From NCBI RefSeq assembly GCF_022024055.1, contig NZ_CP091789.1, forward strand, positions 141,046 through 205,045: DNA of 64,000 bases, in the 5' to 3' direction. The notes under the pieces were generated by a model. It saw nothing but the letters and a program-made list of their open reading frames with translations. It ran no database searches and had not been told where the DNA came from. The translations under genes and the position numbers were made by a program. The DNA comes from Prevotella sp. E2-28. Lineage in GTDB: Bacteria > Bacteroidota > Bacteroidia > Bacteroidales > Bacteroidaceae. Positions 1 to 11,400 of the stretch are shown one piece after another (position 1 is the first letter of the stretch; every line of letters starts with the position of its first letter).

Positions 1-1
1 G

Positions 2-262
2 AACATCAGTGCAGGCATCGACCTGAACGAACTCACCGGCATCCGTATCTCTGATGGCGACAGTATCGCATGGCGTGAGGATGCCAAGGTAGATAGTCTG
101 CCACGATATAACTTTGGGCTCTTCGGCTGCTGGGTATGTGGTGATGACAACACGCTCAACTATATCTCTGAGGATGACTATACTGAAGAGATCCTGGACG
201 AGCAGAAGCGTACACAGTCGATGAATGCCGCTAAGGCTCAGTTGAGCCAACTAAAAGTATAA
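2..262 (+). CDS. 3' end of a gene of unknown function
   Basis: The frame is open from the window edge and ends with TAA at 260-262, giving the last 86 residues of a protein whose start lies outside the window. The visible part includes YNFGLFGCWVCGDDN and an acidic stretch, then a Lys/Gln-rich tail ending in LSQLKV. No domain is recognised. It converges on the leftward conjugative-element operon and is followed by a clear hairpin with a T-run, so it is a separate transcription unit. Real coding is supported by the unbroken frame, composition like its neighbours and the terminator placed just behind its stop. Function unknown. Confidence 0.6.
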   Translation, partial: NISAGIDLNELTGIRISDGDSIAWREDAKVDSLPRYNFGLFGCWVCGDDNTLNYISEDDYTEEILDEQKRTQSMNAAKAQLSQLKV

Positions 263-300
263 GGATGTTTTTTGCATATTATTCATAGAATTAGATTTTT

Positions 301-339
301 AGAGCCGTGCTGCCTGAGATAGGTCGCACGGCTCTTTTT
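301..339 (+). terminator. Rho-independent terminator of the rightward partial gene
   Basis: A perfect 10-bp stem, AGAGCCGTGC at 301-310 and GCACGGCTCT at 326-335, encloses a 15-nt loop and is followed by TTTT on the + strand. It lies between two convergent genes. The T-run serves only the rightward gene; the other strand has A's at that position. Confidence 0.8.
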
Positions 340-346
340 AGATGGG

Positions 347-949
347 TCACTTCTTTTCCAGCGTCCAAGGCTTGACTTCGGTGACTCTGCAGTCGAGGGT
401 AATGGCATCGTTATAGACACCGAACTGCACTGGTCCCTTCGCATCGATATAGGTGCCGGGCTTCAGAAAATCCTCGTTCTGTGGGTCGAAATAGAGGAAA
501 TTGACCCAGGTGAACTCAGCCACGTCCTTGGTCTTATCGACGGAGAAGGCGCTAAAGACAAGGAAGATCTTACCATTCTTGTCCTCCTTCAGCTCTACGT
601 CCTTCTTGCCGAGTTTACCACGGAAGGAGAGGACGCCCTCGATAGCATCAGTGCCATCGTTGGTCAGTTCAACACTCTCAGGACGCAGATAGCAGCACGT
701 TTTACCGTTATGCTTCTGGATGCTCATCTCACCGGCAAGATTCACACGACGGCCAACGGTCAGTTCTGACACGTTTCCCTTGCTTGGAGCCATCATCACA
801 TTGATGAAAAGCTCTTTCGTCTCACCATTCTTGCCAGTGATAGGCAGTACAACACCACAAGAAAGATAGCTTGCGCCCTTCTTGTTTTTCTTCACACTTG
901 CTGCGCGATTGATGGTAGCGCAGACTTTCAATTCTTCAATCTTAATCAT
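347..949 (-). CDS. Tandem OB-fold, single-stranded-DNA-binding-like protein
   Basis: The 200-residue product appears to consist of two consecutive beta-rich modules with an SSB/OB-fold look. The first (about 5-95) has KELFINVMMAPSKGNVSEL, then GRRVNLAGEMSIQKHNGKT followed by CCYLRPESVEL. The second (about 105-195) repeats the plan with FTWVNFLYFDPQNEDFLKPG and YIDAKGPVQFG. This strand pattern is typical of SSB-type domains, but no exact SSB signature is seen, so the ssDNA-binding role is inferred. It is the last gene of the leftward element operon, 51 bp after the cell-wall hydrolase. An SSB-like protein would fit conjugative DNA processing. ATG start at 949. Confidence 0.55.
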   Translation of the reverse strand: MIKIEELKVCATINRAASVKKNKKGASYLSCGVVLPITGKNGETKELFINVMMAPSKGNVSELTVGRRVNLAGEMSIQKHNGKTCCYLRPESVELTNDGTDAIEGVLSFRGKLGKKDVELKEDKNGKIFLVFSAFSVDKTKDVAEFTWVNFLYFDPQNEDFLKPGTYIDAKGPVQFGVYNDAITLDCRVTEVKPWTLEKK

Positions 950-1000
950 AACTATAAATACTTTAAAACTATAAAACTTATACTTCTATTCTCAATTTGT

Positions 1001-2464
1001 CTAAGCCAGACGCTGGCCTGTATTCTGCTGTTCTTCCGGGTACTCCGCATCGAAATTCATCATGGCAGTCTCTCGCGCCACAACGGGGTCGATGGACTCG
1101 CGCTGACGTCTAATCAGGGTGGCAGCCTTTTGCTGTTCTGCCTGTTCATGCTGCTGAACAGCTTTCGCCTGTTCACTGGCTGTATCGTCATTGCCTGTAT
1201 GGTCAAGCAAGACAGCCATGCCAATGGCCGAGGTGAACAGACCCGATATCAGGCTGGTGAAGAGGTCGCCACCTTGCTGGTAGGTACTCTCATTCGCCTG
1301 GTTTTGGCCCATCAGATAGGCCAAGAGCGTATTCGGATCATTGCTGCCCGTCTGTTGGGTGAGTTGTGCGCCAGCCTGGGCATTCTGCTGCTGTTGGGGA
1401 GTCAACTGTATCTGGGCCATCAGCCTGTCTGCCTGAGTTGGGGACGTATCTACCCCACTCTTCCGACTGGCCAGCAAGTCTGTGTTGGTTCCTTTCTTCA
1501 GTACCGTCGCAGTCAGATTACCACGGACGGCAATCTCTGCGAGATAGTTAAGCGGGTCAACAGTCTTCAACTCCGTGGTTCCTGAATCTTGATGTTTCAC
1601 GGTCAGATGCAGGTGGGGGCCAGTACTATTGCCTGTGTTCCCAGACACGCCAAGCTTTTGCCCGGCATTCACCACATCACCCTGTTTCACGGCCACACTA
1701 TCCAGATGACAGTAGGACACCCGCCATTTGGCGCCATCAACACGGTCGTACTCCACAACAGCATAGTTGCCACTGGACTTGTCGCTACCGACGGTTACAA
1801 CACGGCCCTGGTTCTCCGTGGCCAGCACATCCTCATACTTCGCCCGTAGGTCAATGCCGTTATGTGCATGGTTCCTGTAGCTGGTAGGCGAAAGACCGAA
1901 GCCATCGGACATGACCATATTTTCACCAGCGAGAGGAAAAGAATAGCCCTGAGTCGTAGCCAGCAGCATCGTCTGCTGCTCTGCTACTCGTGGCAAGGTC
2001 TTCGCCTGTTGGTCGTACTTGCTCAGGCCATACGCCTCGATGTCTGCTATCAGCATATTGGCATAGTTGCGATTGGTGGCATAGCCAGCCGCCTGCAGGC
2101 CGTTGGCCCATCCGCGATAGTCATCATCCGCACACCGGCGACACGCTGCATAACGGTTGCCCATCAGGAACTGCGAGTGATGGTTGATGCTCTCCTCGAC
2201 GGTGGCGTAGTTGCAGAACTTCTCATTCGGCTTATCATCATGATGCAGACTGTACGGCTTGCCCTCGGCGAGCCACTGCTGGCTGCACTTGATGCCGAAA
2301 TAGTTGTTACCTGTCTGTGCCAGGTTCGACTTACCTCCAGCCGACTCGATATACATCTGCGCCAACGTCACTGAGGCAGGAATACCATATTTCTGCTGCT
2401 GTGCCATAGCCAGAGTTGCATAGCGCTCAAAGAACGCAACCTTTTCTTGATTCAACTTTCCCAT
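1001..2464 (-). CDS. Cell-wall hydrolase: glucosaminidase plus M23 endopeptidase
   Basis: The 487-residue protein has two peptidoglycan-cutting domains. Residues about 15-150 match the FlgJ/glucosaminidase family (YGIPASVTLAQMYIESA, with GNNYFGIKC). Residues about 190-310 form an M23 LytM-type zinc endopeptidase with the metal-binding HNGIDL and HLHL motifs. The C-terminal third is Gln-rich with a short hydrophobic stretch (FTSLISGLFTSAIGMAVLL), perhaps membrane-associated. No N-terminal signal peptide is visible. Fused muramidase/peptidase enzymes of this sort open the wall for a conjugation channel. The gene lies 12 bp downstream of the giant methyltransferase-helicase gene in the same operon, which supports that role. 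Confidence 0.85.
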   Translation of the reverse strand: MGKLNQEKVAFFERYATLAMAQQQKYGIPASVTLAQMYIESAGGKSNLAQTGNNYFGIKCSQQWLAEGKPYSLHHDDKPNEKFCNYATVEESINHHSQFLMGNRYAACRRCADDDYRGWANGLQAAGYATNRNYANMLIADIEAYGLSKYDQQAKTLPRVAEQQTMLLATTQGYSFPLAGENMVMSDGFGLSPTSYRNHAHNGIDLRAKYEDVLATENQGRVVTVGSDKSSGNYAVVEYDRVDGAKWRVSYCHLDSVAVKQGDVVNAGQKLGVSGNTGNSTGPHLHLTVKHQDSGTTELKTVDPLNYLAEIAVRGNLTATVLKKGTNTDLLASRKSGVDTSPTQADRLMAQIQLTPQQQQNAQAGAQLTQQTGSNDPNTLLAYLMGQNQANESTYQQGGDLFTSLISGLFTSAIGMAVLLDHTGNDDTASEQAKAVQQHEQAEQQKAATLIRRQRESIDPVVARETAMMNFDAEYPEEQQNTGQRLA

Positions 2465-2476
2465 TTCTATTCACTT

Positions 2477-5400
2477 TTAAAGATGCATTGTGCGCTTCGG
2501 CTCAGGCTCCGACTCGGTGACCTTTGCTCCGTCCTTCGCTTCTGATACCGGCTCGCTTTGTTGCTGTGACTGGTTTACACAGAGCTCGTTCTGAAACAAC
2601 TGGGCAGCAAGTGCCACCTTGAACGCCTCACGGTCTTCAGAGAGCCAGAACCGCTGAATCTGCGACTTGCTGAGTTCGACGGGTTTCTGACGCTCGCCAT
2701 CGATGGTGGCAAACATAATCGTCGCTCCCTCATGGTATCTGTCCTTGGTGATGTTAACCTTCGATATACGCGAGAGGTCAGCCCCTTCAGGAACTTTCGG
2801 CATCAGCACGTCGGCCTTGCTCTCAGGATGGTTGACCACCATCTGGTAGTATTTCTGCGCCAGCTCACTGCGCACCGTGTCAAACTCCGGCGTGCGGAAC
2901 GACTGGAAAAAACGGTCTATATCCTCGCGCTCTGGGTAGATGGTGAAGGCTTTCTCGTCAGCGGGTTTCACATAGAGCACATAACGGTCACGGTCGTCAC
3001 GGGTCATAGACACCTGTTCGAATGAAACCGAACGGTTCACCTCTTCGGCAACGGCACCTTGGGCGACTGTCTGTGGCTCTTCGCCACGCATGGCCGAATA
3101 GTCGATGTCCTCACCCTTCATAATCTTGCCCAACACCCTGATGGCATCGTTCATGTCATGCTCCAGGTGCTCCACCATCTGCGGATTCTCCTGCAACTGC
3201 TGCAGCCAGTCGGGAATCATCGACAGACTGTCACTCGACAGCTGGGCTGGCAGATTCTGACGGGCCATGATAACTCCCGCCGCCAGTTCCTGGACCAAGC
3301 GGTCATACCGATGGGCTTCTGCAGGTGTCATGTCCGGCTGGTTCTGACGGTTCAGACGCTGGGGCGCACCTGTATAGGCTATGGCGGCACGATAGATATC
3401 GTTTGCCCGCTCGATGGCAGTTTCCTTCTCTTCCCCAACAGCGGCTTTGCGCGAGTTGTTAATGAGCAGGCCATCGTCATTGCTGTCATAATCCGTCAGC
3501 AACAGCGGGTTCACCTGTATGCGGTCATCATTTTTCTTGAGGGCAGTCACCAGTTCATCCACTTGGTCGTAGATGGGCTTCGCTTCCTTCTCATTCTGTT
3601 TCGGGTCAACGAGCGCATCACAGATGGCAATGCGCAATCCGGCTCTTACCAGTTTCGGCAGATAGATATCCAGCGAATGGTGAGGGAAAGAGGTGTAGTC
3701 AAACTTCTTTCTTCCCGCAGACTGCTTTGACAGGGCGATTCCAAGGATACGCGACGCCTTTTCGGCATCCTCGCCAAAGGCTTCGTAGAAGTCGCCGTTG
3801 CGCATCAGGATCATCGCATCAGGATGCTTTTCCTTCAGCTCCTGAACCTGATGATAGGCCTGGGCCTCGCGGTTTAGAGCCACCACCTTGGGACACTCAC
3901 CCTTCGTATCGTTCTGGAGCACCATAGTCAGAGCCTCGTAAGGACGGGACAGACGAGAGGCAGTTACCACATCATCACTCAGGTTGCAACATTTGTTCAT
4001 CCAAACGCCTTTGTTAGTTTTCGCCATCTCCAAGGCACCGACAATCAAACCGGCTGTCACTACGGCTGCAGCGACGTCCTTGCCCGAAGACTCTTTAGCC
4101 TCACGGTCACGTTTCTCGTCCTCTTTCTTCTTGATCTCATCGAGGGCTTTCTGGTCTTCTGCCTTCTGCTCTTTCTCCTTCTTCAGGTTTTCATCAAGGG
4201 CCTTTTGCTCCTCCTTTTTCTCTTTCTTATCCTCTGTAACGATATTGGCTTTTTCTTCCCGGAGTTGCTTGATAGTAGCCAGTCGGACAATATCCATCTT
4301 AACACAGTCTGTTGGCTTGCCAAAGGCAGGGTTCTTGTAAAAGCTGGGGCTTTCTTCACGAGGACTGAAGATATGACCAGGATATTTATCCATAAATGCC
4401 TGCACATCCTCTGTTTCCTCAGCATCGAGATTGCCGAAGTCACCATTGATGATGGCAGAAAGGGCATATTCTGGCACCGTCACAGTGTCCACCTGCACGG
4501 TTATCTGCTGATCCTCTGAGGTCAGCACTTCGTCCATCAGAGTAATCACCTGTTGACGGGCTTCCTCCGGCAGGTCTTTCAGATAGAGTTGGTTTCGGTG
4601 GTCGTAAGCATCCTCGCGATTCTCGAATAGCTCGATGTCATCACCAACGGCCATAGCATGACTAAGCACCCTATCCTTTGTTTCCGATCCATCAAAGAAC
4701 TTAGGAACCATAACAGGTACACGCAGAGCCAGTGGGAGATAATCCAACTTTGCATCATTGGCCAAACTGCATATATGCTCAACTGCTGATTTCTCCTGTG
4801 AGCTTTTCAATCCATCAGACAGTTCCTTCAGTACTTGTTTCTGCACCTCTGGAGAGAAGTCCGTGAGCATCATGGCTCCTTCACTTTTCGCAGCTGCATC
4901 CATGCCCTCATAGAGCATGATATACGGGGGATCGACAGTCACAGCACTGTACTTTTCCATCTCACCTGTATCTTTACGCAGGAGTTCTACCTCCTTTAGC
5001 AAGAAGACTGGCGTATTGGTTAGCTCTGCGTCTTTATACTGCTGCACCACTTCGTCATGCTGTCTGGTGAGCTGGCTTTTCTGACTATCCTCTTCGCGCC
5101 ACTTGACATCACGAGCCAACCACTCAGCCGTATTCATGGAATAATACGGATTGATAGGGTTGATATCCACAGGGATGCCGTTTATCTCCAGTCGGTTCTC
5201 ATTGAGGACATTGAAAAGAGCATCTTCCTTCACACCTTCACCACCATATTCGAGCAAGATATCGAGGTCACTGCCCTCCTTGGCTTCACCTCTGGACCGG
5301 CTGCCGATAATGGTCACCTGCTTCACATAAATGTCTTCACCAGGGAAGTCTTCTGCCAGTTTCTCATTCACATAGTCCTCGACCATCTGCTTGACCTCAT

Positions 5401-8400
5401 ACTGCGTATAGTCCTCCAGTCCCTGAACCTTCGGGCCAAGTTTTAGCGGATTCACACCGTTCAACAGGTCATAAAGCACGCGGTCGGCCACCTCTTCCTT
5501 ATTGGTGTACTCGATATGCAGGAAGTCGGCAACGGCACTCCAGAACTTGCTCAGTACTGCAGAGACCTTTTCGAAGATGCCAGCGGCATTCTCCTTGTCA
5601 GCCACGAACTCCTGCAGGCGCTGGGTGCCACGCTGGCCACTATACTGAGCCAGAGCCTCGGAAGCGATTTCATCATCCGTATGCAGATTGGGGTATTGGC
5701 TCTTGACATCATTCCACACCTCCGGCGTGTCTTTCATCATCTGGACGACCTTTTCCCACTCTTTCGGATTCTGCTGGCGCAGGACTTCGGCCCACAAGTG
5801 GGTATATTCGTGGATGGGCGTCTCTACCGTGGCCACATTGGGGTCAAGATAGACCTTTCCCTCATGGACAAAGCCATAGACCTGACCTTCCTTGTCACGG
5901 AACAGGATGGGTTTCCTGCTCTCGTTGGCCTGATCCTTATACTTCTCAAGGACGCGCTCACCTTCGGCAGCATCGAGATTCACGTCAATACCCGCACCAC
6001 GCATACGCTCAATCAGCGCATCACGCAGCCCTAAAGAGGGCATTTCTACCTTCTGTCCCTGCTTTCCCACTTGGGCAGCAATGCGAACAGGTTGTGAAAC
6101 CACCGGCTTCTTCTGTATCTCCTGGGCGAGCGGCATCTTCACCGCCAGCTCAGGGTGATACTGCAGATAGTTGTCGGTATGAGCCAACACGACAGCACGG
6201 ACTTCCACATCCTTGCCGAAGTTGGCCTGTGCGGCCTGAGAGAGGGTATGACCTGTGTCGAGCACATTATCCACCAAGACGACAATCGTACCCTCCGACA
6301 ACTCATCATTGAAGGTGAAGTCTATCTTCGGCAGGTTCTCGTTGCCGTTCTCCTTCTTCAGGTCGTAAAGCGAGGGATGGGGAGAACTGATCAGGCTGCT
6401 GTTGCTGTCTATCTCCATATAGTCACCAAGGTCGTAGGCGATATCATCCGTATAGCCGGGGATGCCCGTCTTTCCTGGCATGGGGACAAGCACCATCCTT
6501 TCACGTTCAGCCTCTGGAATCTTCCCAAAGAGATCAGACAGTTGGTTCACAGCCTCGGTGATGGCATCGTTGCTGCCCCCTTCCTTGACCTGATGGGCCA
6601 AGGTACGCAGCTCCTCGCCACGCTCCCCCACCCCATACTGGCCCAGAGAATAGACAACGATAGGCTTTTCTGCGGCATGGACAATCTCCACAGTCTCTGC
6701 CTTGGCCTCCGGCTCAACAGTAACAGCAACATCCTCGCCTGTGTGCCAGTCGATGTTATGCTCCTGCAAATACTTTCGTGCGGCAAAGATGACTTCATTG
6801 TCCTGGCATACCTTGTCACCTTCAGTATCATTGTTGGCCATATTGACCAGCCATTCCTTATCCTCCATGCGCTGTTTGTTGGTATCAACAATCTGCTGCA
6901 TGAACTCCTCACACTTCTGGCGCAGGGTGAACTCTCCCTCGGCCTCCGGGTCGCTGACCATCAGGTCACCGTCCCAATGGCCACAGCGCACATAGCCGCG
7001 ATTGCGCCAGCTGCCTGTATCGGCCATCTCACGCATCTCGCTGATGCTGACAAACGGATAGGCCTCACGGGCGAACGTTACCTTATGATAGCGGCCTTCC
7101 TTCGAGAACTTATAGGGCAGTTCCTCGGGCTTGGGTATGTTCTTGGTGGTCTCGTCGAGCGAAGCCTGGATCTGCTTCTCCAAGGCATCCAGCTCCGTCT
7201 TCAGCCCCTTCAGGTCATCTTCCTTTCCCCAAGGCTTTCCGGCAATACGCTGATACTCGGCAATGTCCTGTGCCAGTTTCGCATTGCGCTCCTGATACTG
7301 GGCAATGACACCGGGAATACGCTCCAGTGCCTGCACACCATAGCGCACGGCCCCCAAGCGGTTGTCCTTGCTCATGGCCAAATGGCCGTTGTTATGCTCA
7401 TAGAGGTAATGGCCTTTCACATAGAAGGTGTTGCCAGCATAGACTTCCTTCTTCATCTTCTCGTCGTACATATAAACCGTATTGACAATCAGCGGGAAGC
7501 CATAGACCTCACCCATCTGACGGTCTTTGTTGCCGATAGTTCGTCCGGCATCCTGCAAGGCAGCACCCATCCCTTCCACGTTATAGGTGCCGTCAGCCGC
7601 AAACTCCTTGACCTTGGGCATCGTCAGACCTGGCAGAGAAGTACCGTCCTCGCCATATTTGGCAGCGGCCTTGAACTTTTCATAGTCCTCTGTCATATCC
7701 TTGATGATGACGTCGTTCTTCTGTACCTTCTCCTGAGCCACCTCCAAGCGCCACTCGGTTTCCCTTCGGGCCTGCATGTAGGTCTTACGCTCAGACTCCA
7801 AGGCCATGATCTTCTTCTCCAGCTTGGCCTTCTGAAGCAGGTCGTCATTACCGGAGAGGATGGCCACATACTCGGCGAAGTTCATGCCGTTCTCTTCATC
7901 CATCGCTCCCTCGTCGATAACACGGGAACCAAGGCTGTTGGTCTTCAGCTGGGTGATGAAGAGCTGCTTGTTCTGAAGCAGGTTGAACTTATAACTGTCG
8001 AGGGTACGCTCTACAGCATAGATGATGATATCCACGTTGTTATTGGCGTAGAGCTTGGCAACCTCATTACCCGAACGTCTGGCACGGCCATTACGCTGTT
8101 CCAAGTCGGAGGGTCGCCAGGGTATGTCGATGTGATGGACTGCCACGGCACGCTTCTGGGCATTGACACCAGTACCAAGGGTAGAGGTAGAACCGAAGAG
8201 CACGCGGATGGTGCCTTCGTTCATCTGCTTGATAATCTCCTTGCGCTGCTTCTCGTTCTTCGCCTCCTGAATGAAGCGGATTTCCTCGGCAGGGATGTTA
8301 TAGTCACGAACGAGCTTATCCTTGATCTCCTGGAAAATATTCCACTCACCCGGCTTATAGGTCGAGAGGTCGCTGAAGATGAACTGTGTTCCCTTCTGCT

Positions 8401-11400
8401 CGTTGTATTTCTGGTAATAGTCTGCCACCAGACGCGCACAGTGACTGGCCTTGTTTTCTGGGTCATCGCCAAAGAGTTCCTGGTCAACCAGTCGCATATC
8501 GAGTGAGGCCTTTCGACTGGCATCGGTGGCAATGAGCATCTTTCCCTTCTGTTCACGGTCGTTCAGCGGGCCACGGAAGATGAGTTCGCCGTCACCTGTC
8601 TGTGCGAACTGCACCAGACGCTCATTGAAGTCCTGCTGGTCTGCCGTCGGCTTGATGTTATGCAGAATGACATTCATGGCAGGACGGTCGAGACCGACAT
8701 CCTCGCCTGTGCGGTAATCGGTAATCTCGTTATAGAAGGTGGCCAGCTCAGGAACTTTCACAAAGTAACGGAAACGCTCCTTCTGGACAACGGCATTGGT
8801 CACGGAGAACTCATAGTCTGAGGTCTTCTTGGCATAGACTGCCGCCCAGGCATCAAAGCTATGGATGCCCTGCTGCTCCATCGCCTTCGGACGAAGATAC
8901 TTGAACAGCAGATACAGCTCCGTCAATGAGTTACTGATGGTCGTACCACTCAGGAACGTTGCTCCCAAGTCTTTTCCCGTGCGCTTCTGAATGGTGCGCA
9001 GGGCATAAAGGAGATTGAGCGCCTTCTGGCTACCCGCAGGATTACCCAATCCTGACACGCGCTGATGACGGGTCGTGAACATGAGGTTCTTGAACTGATG
9101 GCTCTCATCAATGAAGATATGGTCGATACCCATGTTCCCGAAGTCCACAAAGTCATCCTTACGGGATGCCATGTCACTTTGGAGTTCCATGATCTTCACC
9201 TGCAGGTTCTCCTTGCGCTTCTCCAGTCCTGTGAGCATACGCCCGGAGATATTGCCGCCCTGCTGGCGCAGGATGTCGAGGGCTTCGTCGATGTCTCGCA
9301 GTTCATCCGACAGGATCTGCTGCTGAATATCCATCGACTGCGGAATCTTGCCAAACTGGTCGTGAGACATGACGACGCAGGCATAGTCGTTGTTCTTGAT
9401 GCGGTTGAAGAAGTCCACACGGTTAGCCGGTGAAAAGTCCTTCTCACTGGCATAGAGAATCTTATCGTCAGGGAAAGCGGCCTGATAGGTGTTGGCTATC
9501 TCGGCGACATTGGCCTTCAGCGCGATAATCATCGGCTTATTGGCCAGTCCCAGACGGTGCATTTCGTGGGCAGCCATACACATGATGAGCGTTTTTCCTG
9601 TCCCCACCTCATGGTCGCAGATGCCACCACCGTTCTGGAGGAGCATCCATACGCAGTCCTTCTGGGACTTGTAGATGTCCTTCACATTGAAACGGCTGCT
9701 ACCAAGAGCCTTCATGTCGATACCGGGGAAGGTCTGGTGACTGCCATCGTATTTCGCCTTGACAAAGCAGTTGAACTTGCGGTTGTACATCTCCTGCAGC
9801 TCATCGCGCTTGTCCTTGGACAGGTTTGTAAGGTAGTCCGTGAAACCCTCACGGATTTCCTGAATCTTCGAGCTGGCCAACTGGATTTTCTCCATGTCCG
9901 GCGCCTTGATGTCGTTGCCGTTATCGTCGGCACCCACACACTTCTGAATATCAGGAGTGGTGTCGTGGAAGGCATGCTGTAACAGTGCCATACCGTCGTA
10001 GTCCTTATACTCGCCACGCACACAGTATTCCTCACGGATCTTGAGGTTATAGCGGTTCTCGGCCTTGATAGAGTATTCATCAATATGCTCGGCATAGTGA
10101 ATCTCCATCTTCGTGTCGAAGAGCTTGCCGACATATTCCTCGTAATACTCCGTGGGAATCCATCGCTCACCGAACTGCAGACCGATGTCATCAAAGGCAA
10201 TCTGCTGGGGCAGCGACTGCTCCAGTGCGGCCTTGGTCTCTTGTAAGGCGGGAACGATCTTGGGGTCATCGGCATGTTCCTGAGCCAGTTCAATGGCATC
10301 GTTCACATAGGCCAGCTTATCATAGACATTGCCAGAGAGGGCCTTGCTGCTGATTTCATAGCGGCCATCGGGCATATAATAGATACGTCCTTTCAACTCA
10401 TTGACCAAATCGGTCTGGGTATGGCCAGTGATACCGGCCATATACTCCAAGTCCACCTGACCATAGCGGTTCAGCGAGGCAAAGAGGGCTTCCTCCGGGG
10501 TATCGACATGACTGATCTCGTAGGCCACAAAGGACACGGGACGCTCGAAGATGTCGGCTTTGACAAAGTTCTTGTCAACGGCATTCTCCAGCGTCAGCAC
10601 GTCACGTCCCTTGCTGTCGTTCATGATGGCACGGGCATTCTTGCGCTCGTTGAGATAGCCGAACTTCTCGACAAACTCGTCGTAATACTGATTCAGCTTC
10701 GCACGGAGTTCCGGCTGAGCCTCACGCGACTGTGCCTCGGTGTCGTATAGTTCTTCGTAGGCATCGCGAATATGATAGTAGAGCTGCATGCGCTGCTCAT
10801 CCTTGGTAAGTTCCTTGGGTTTTTCCTCCTGCTGAACTATTGGCTGTGCCTGCTGCACTTCCTGACTGTCCCACATAGAAAAGAGGTCGAGCTGGACGGG
10901 AGCGCTTTGCTGCACCTGTTGCACCTGCGGCTTTGCCTGAACCTGCTTAACTGGCTCCGGCTTCAGCTCCACGACTTTCGGTGCATTGGCCTTATAATAG
11001 TCCACAAAATCCTTATACAGGTCACGCTTGAAATACTCGGTAAGGAGTTGGGCTATCCCCTCCATACCGCCGTCATGGGTGCATACCAATGTCGGCTTGC
11101 CGTAGGGGTCGGTGCCTTTTTCCATCTTCGTGGCCACGATAGCCTCTGAGTCAGGGGCCATCATCGATTTCCACCAGTGACAGTTCATGGAGATATCCGT
11201 CCAGTCCTCACCGCTCATCGCCTTGAAGCCTGTGTTCACATCACAGAAAGCCTGTGTGTCGGGATCGAGCGACATGTCATAGCCCGTGTATTTCTGGAGG
11301 ACTACTAAGTCGGAACCTACATCCGTTCCTGCCTCGTCGCGGAACATCCCGTCGGGCAGACGGAAGGCTCCAACCAGACGGGCATTCCTGGCCAGTTCCT

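Noticed and set aside
6155..8506. Very long open frame (783 codons) on the + strand.
   Set aside because: It lies wholly antisense within the 3234-aa gene, whose protein has recognisable domains across this span. The antisense product is Leu/His-rich with no family features, as expected from a G+C-rich shadow.
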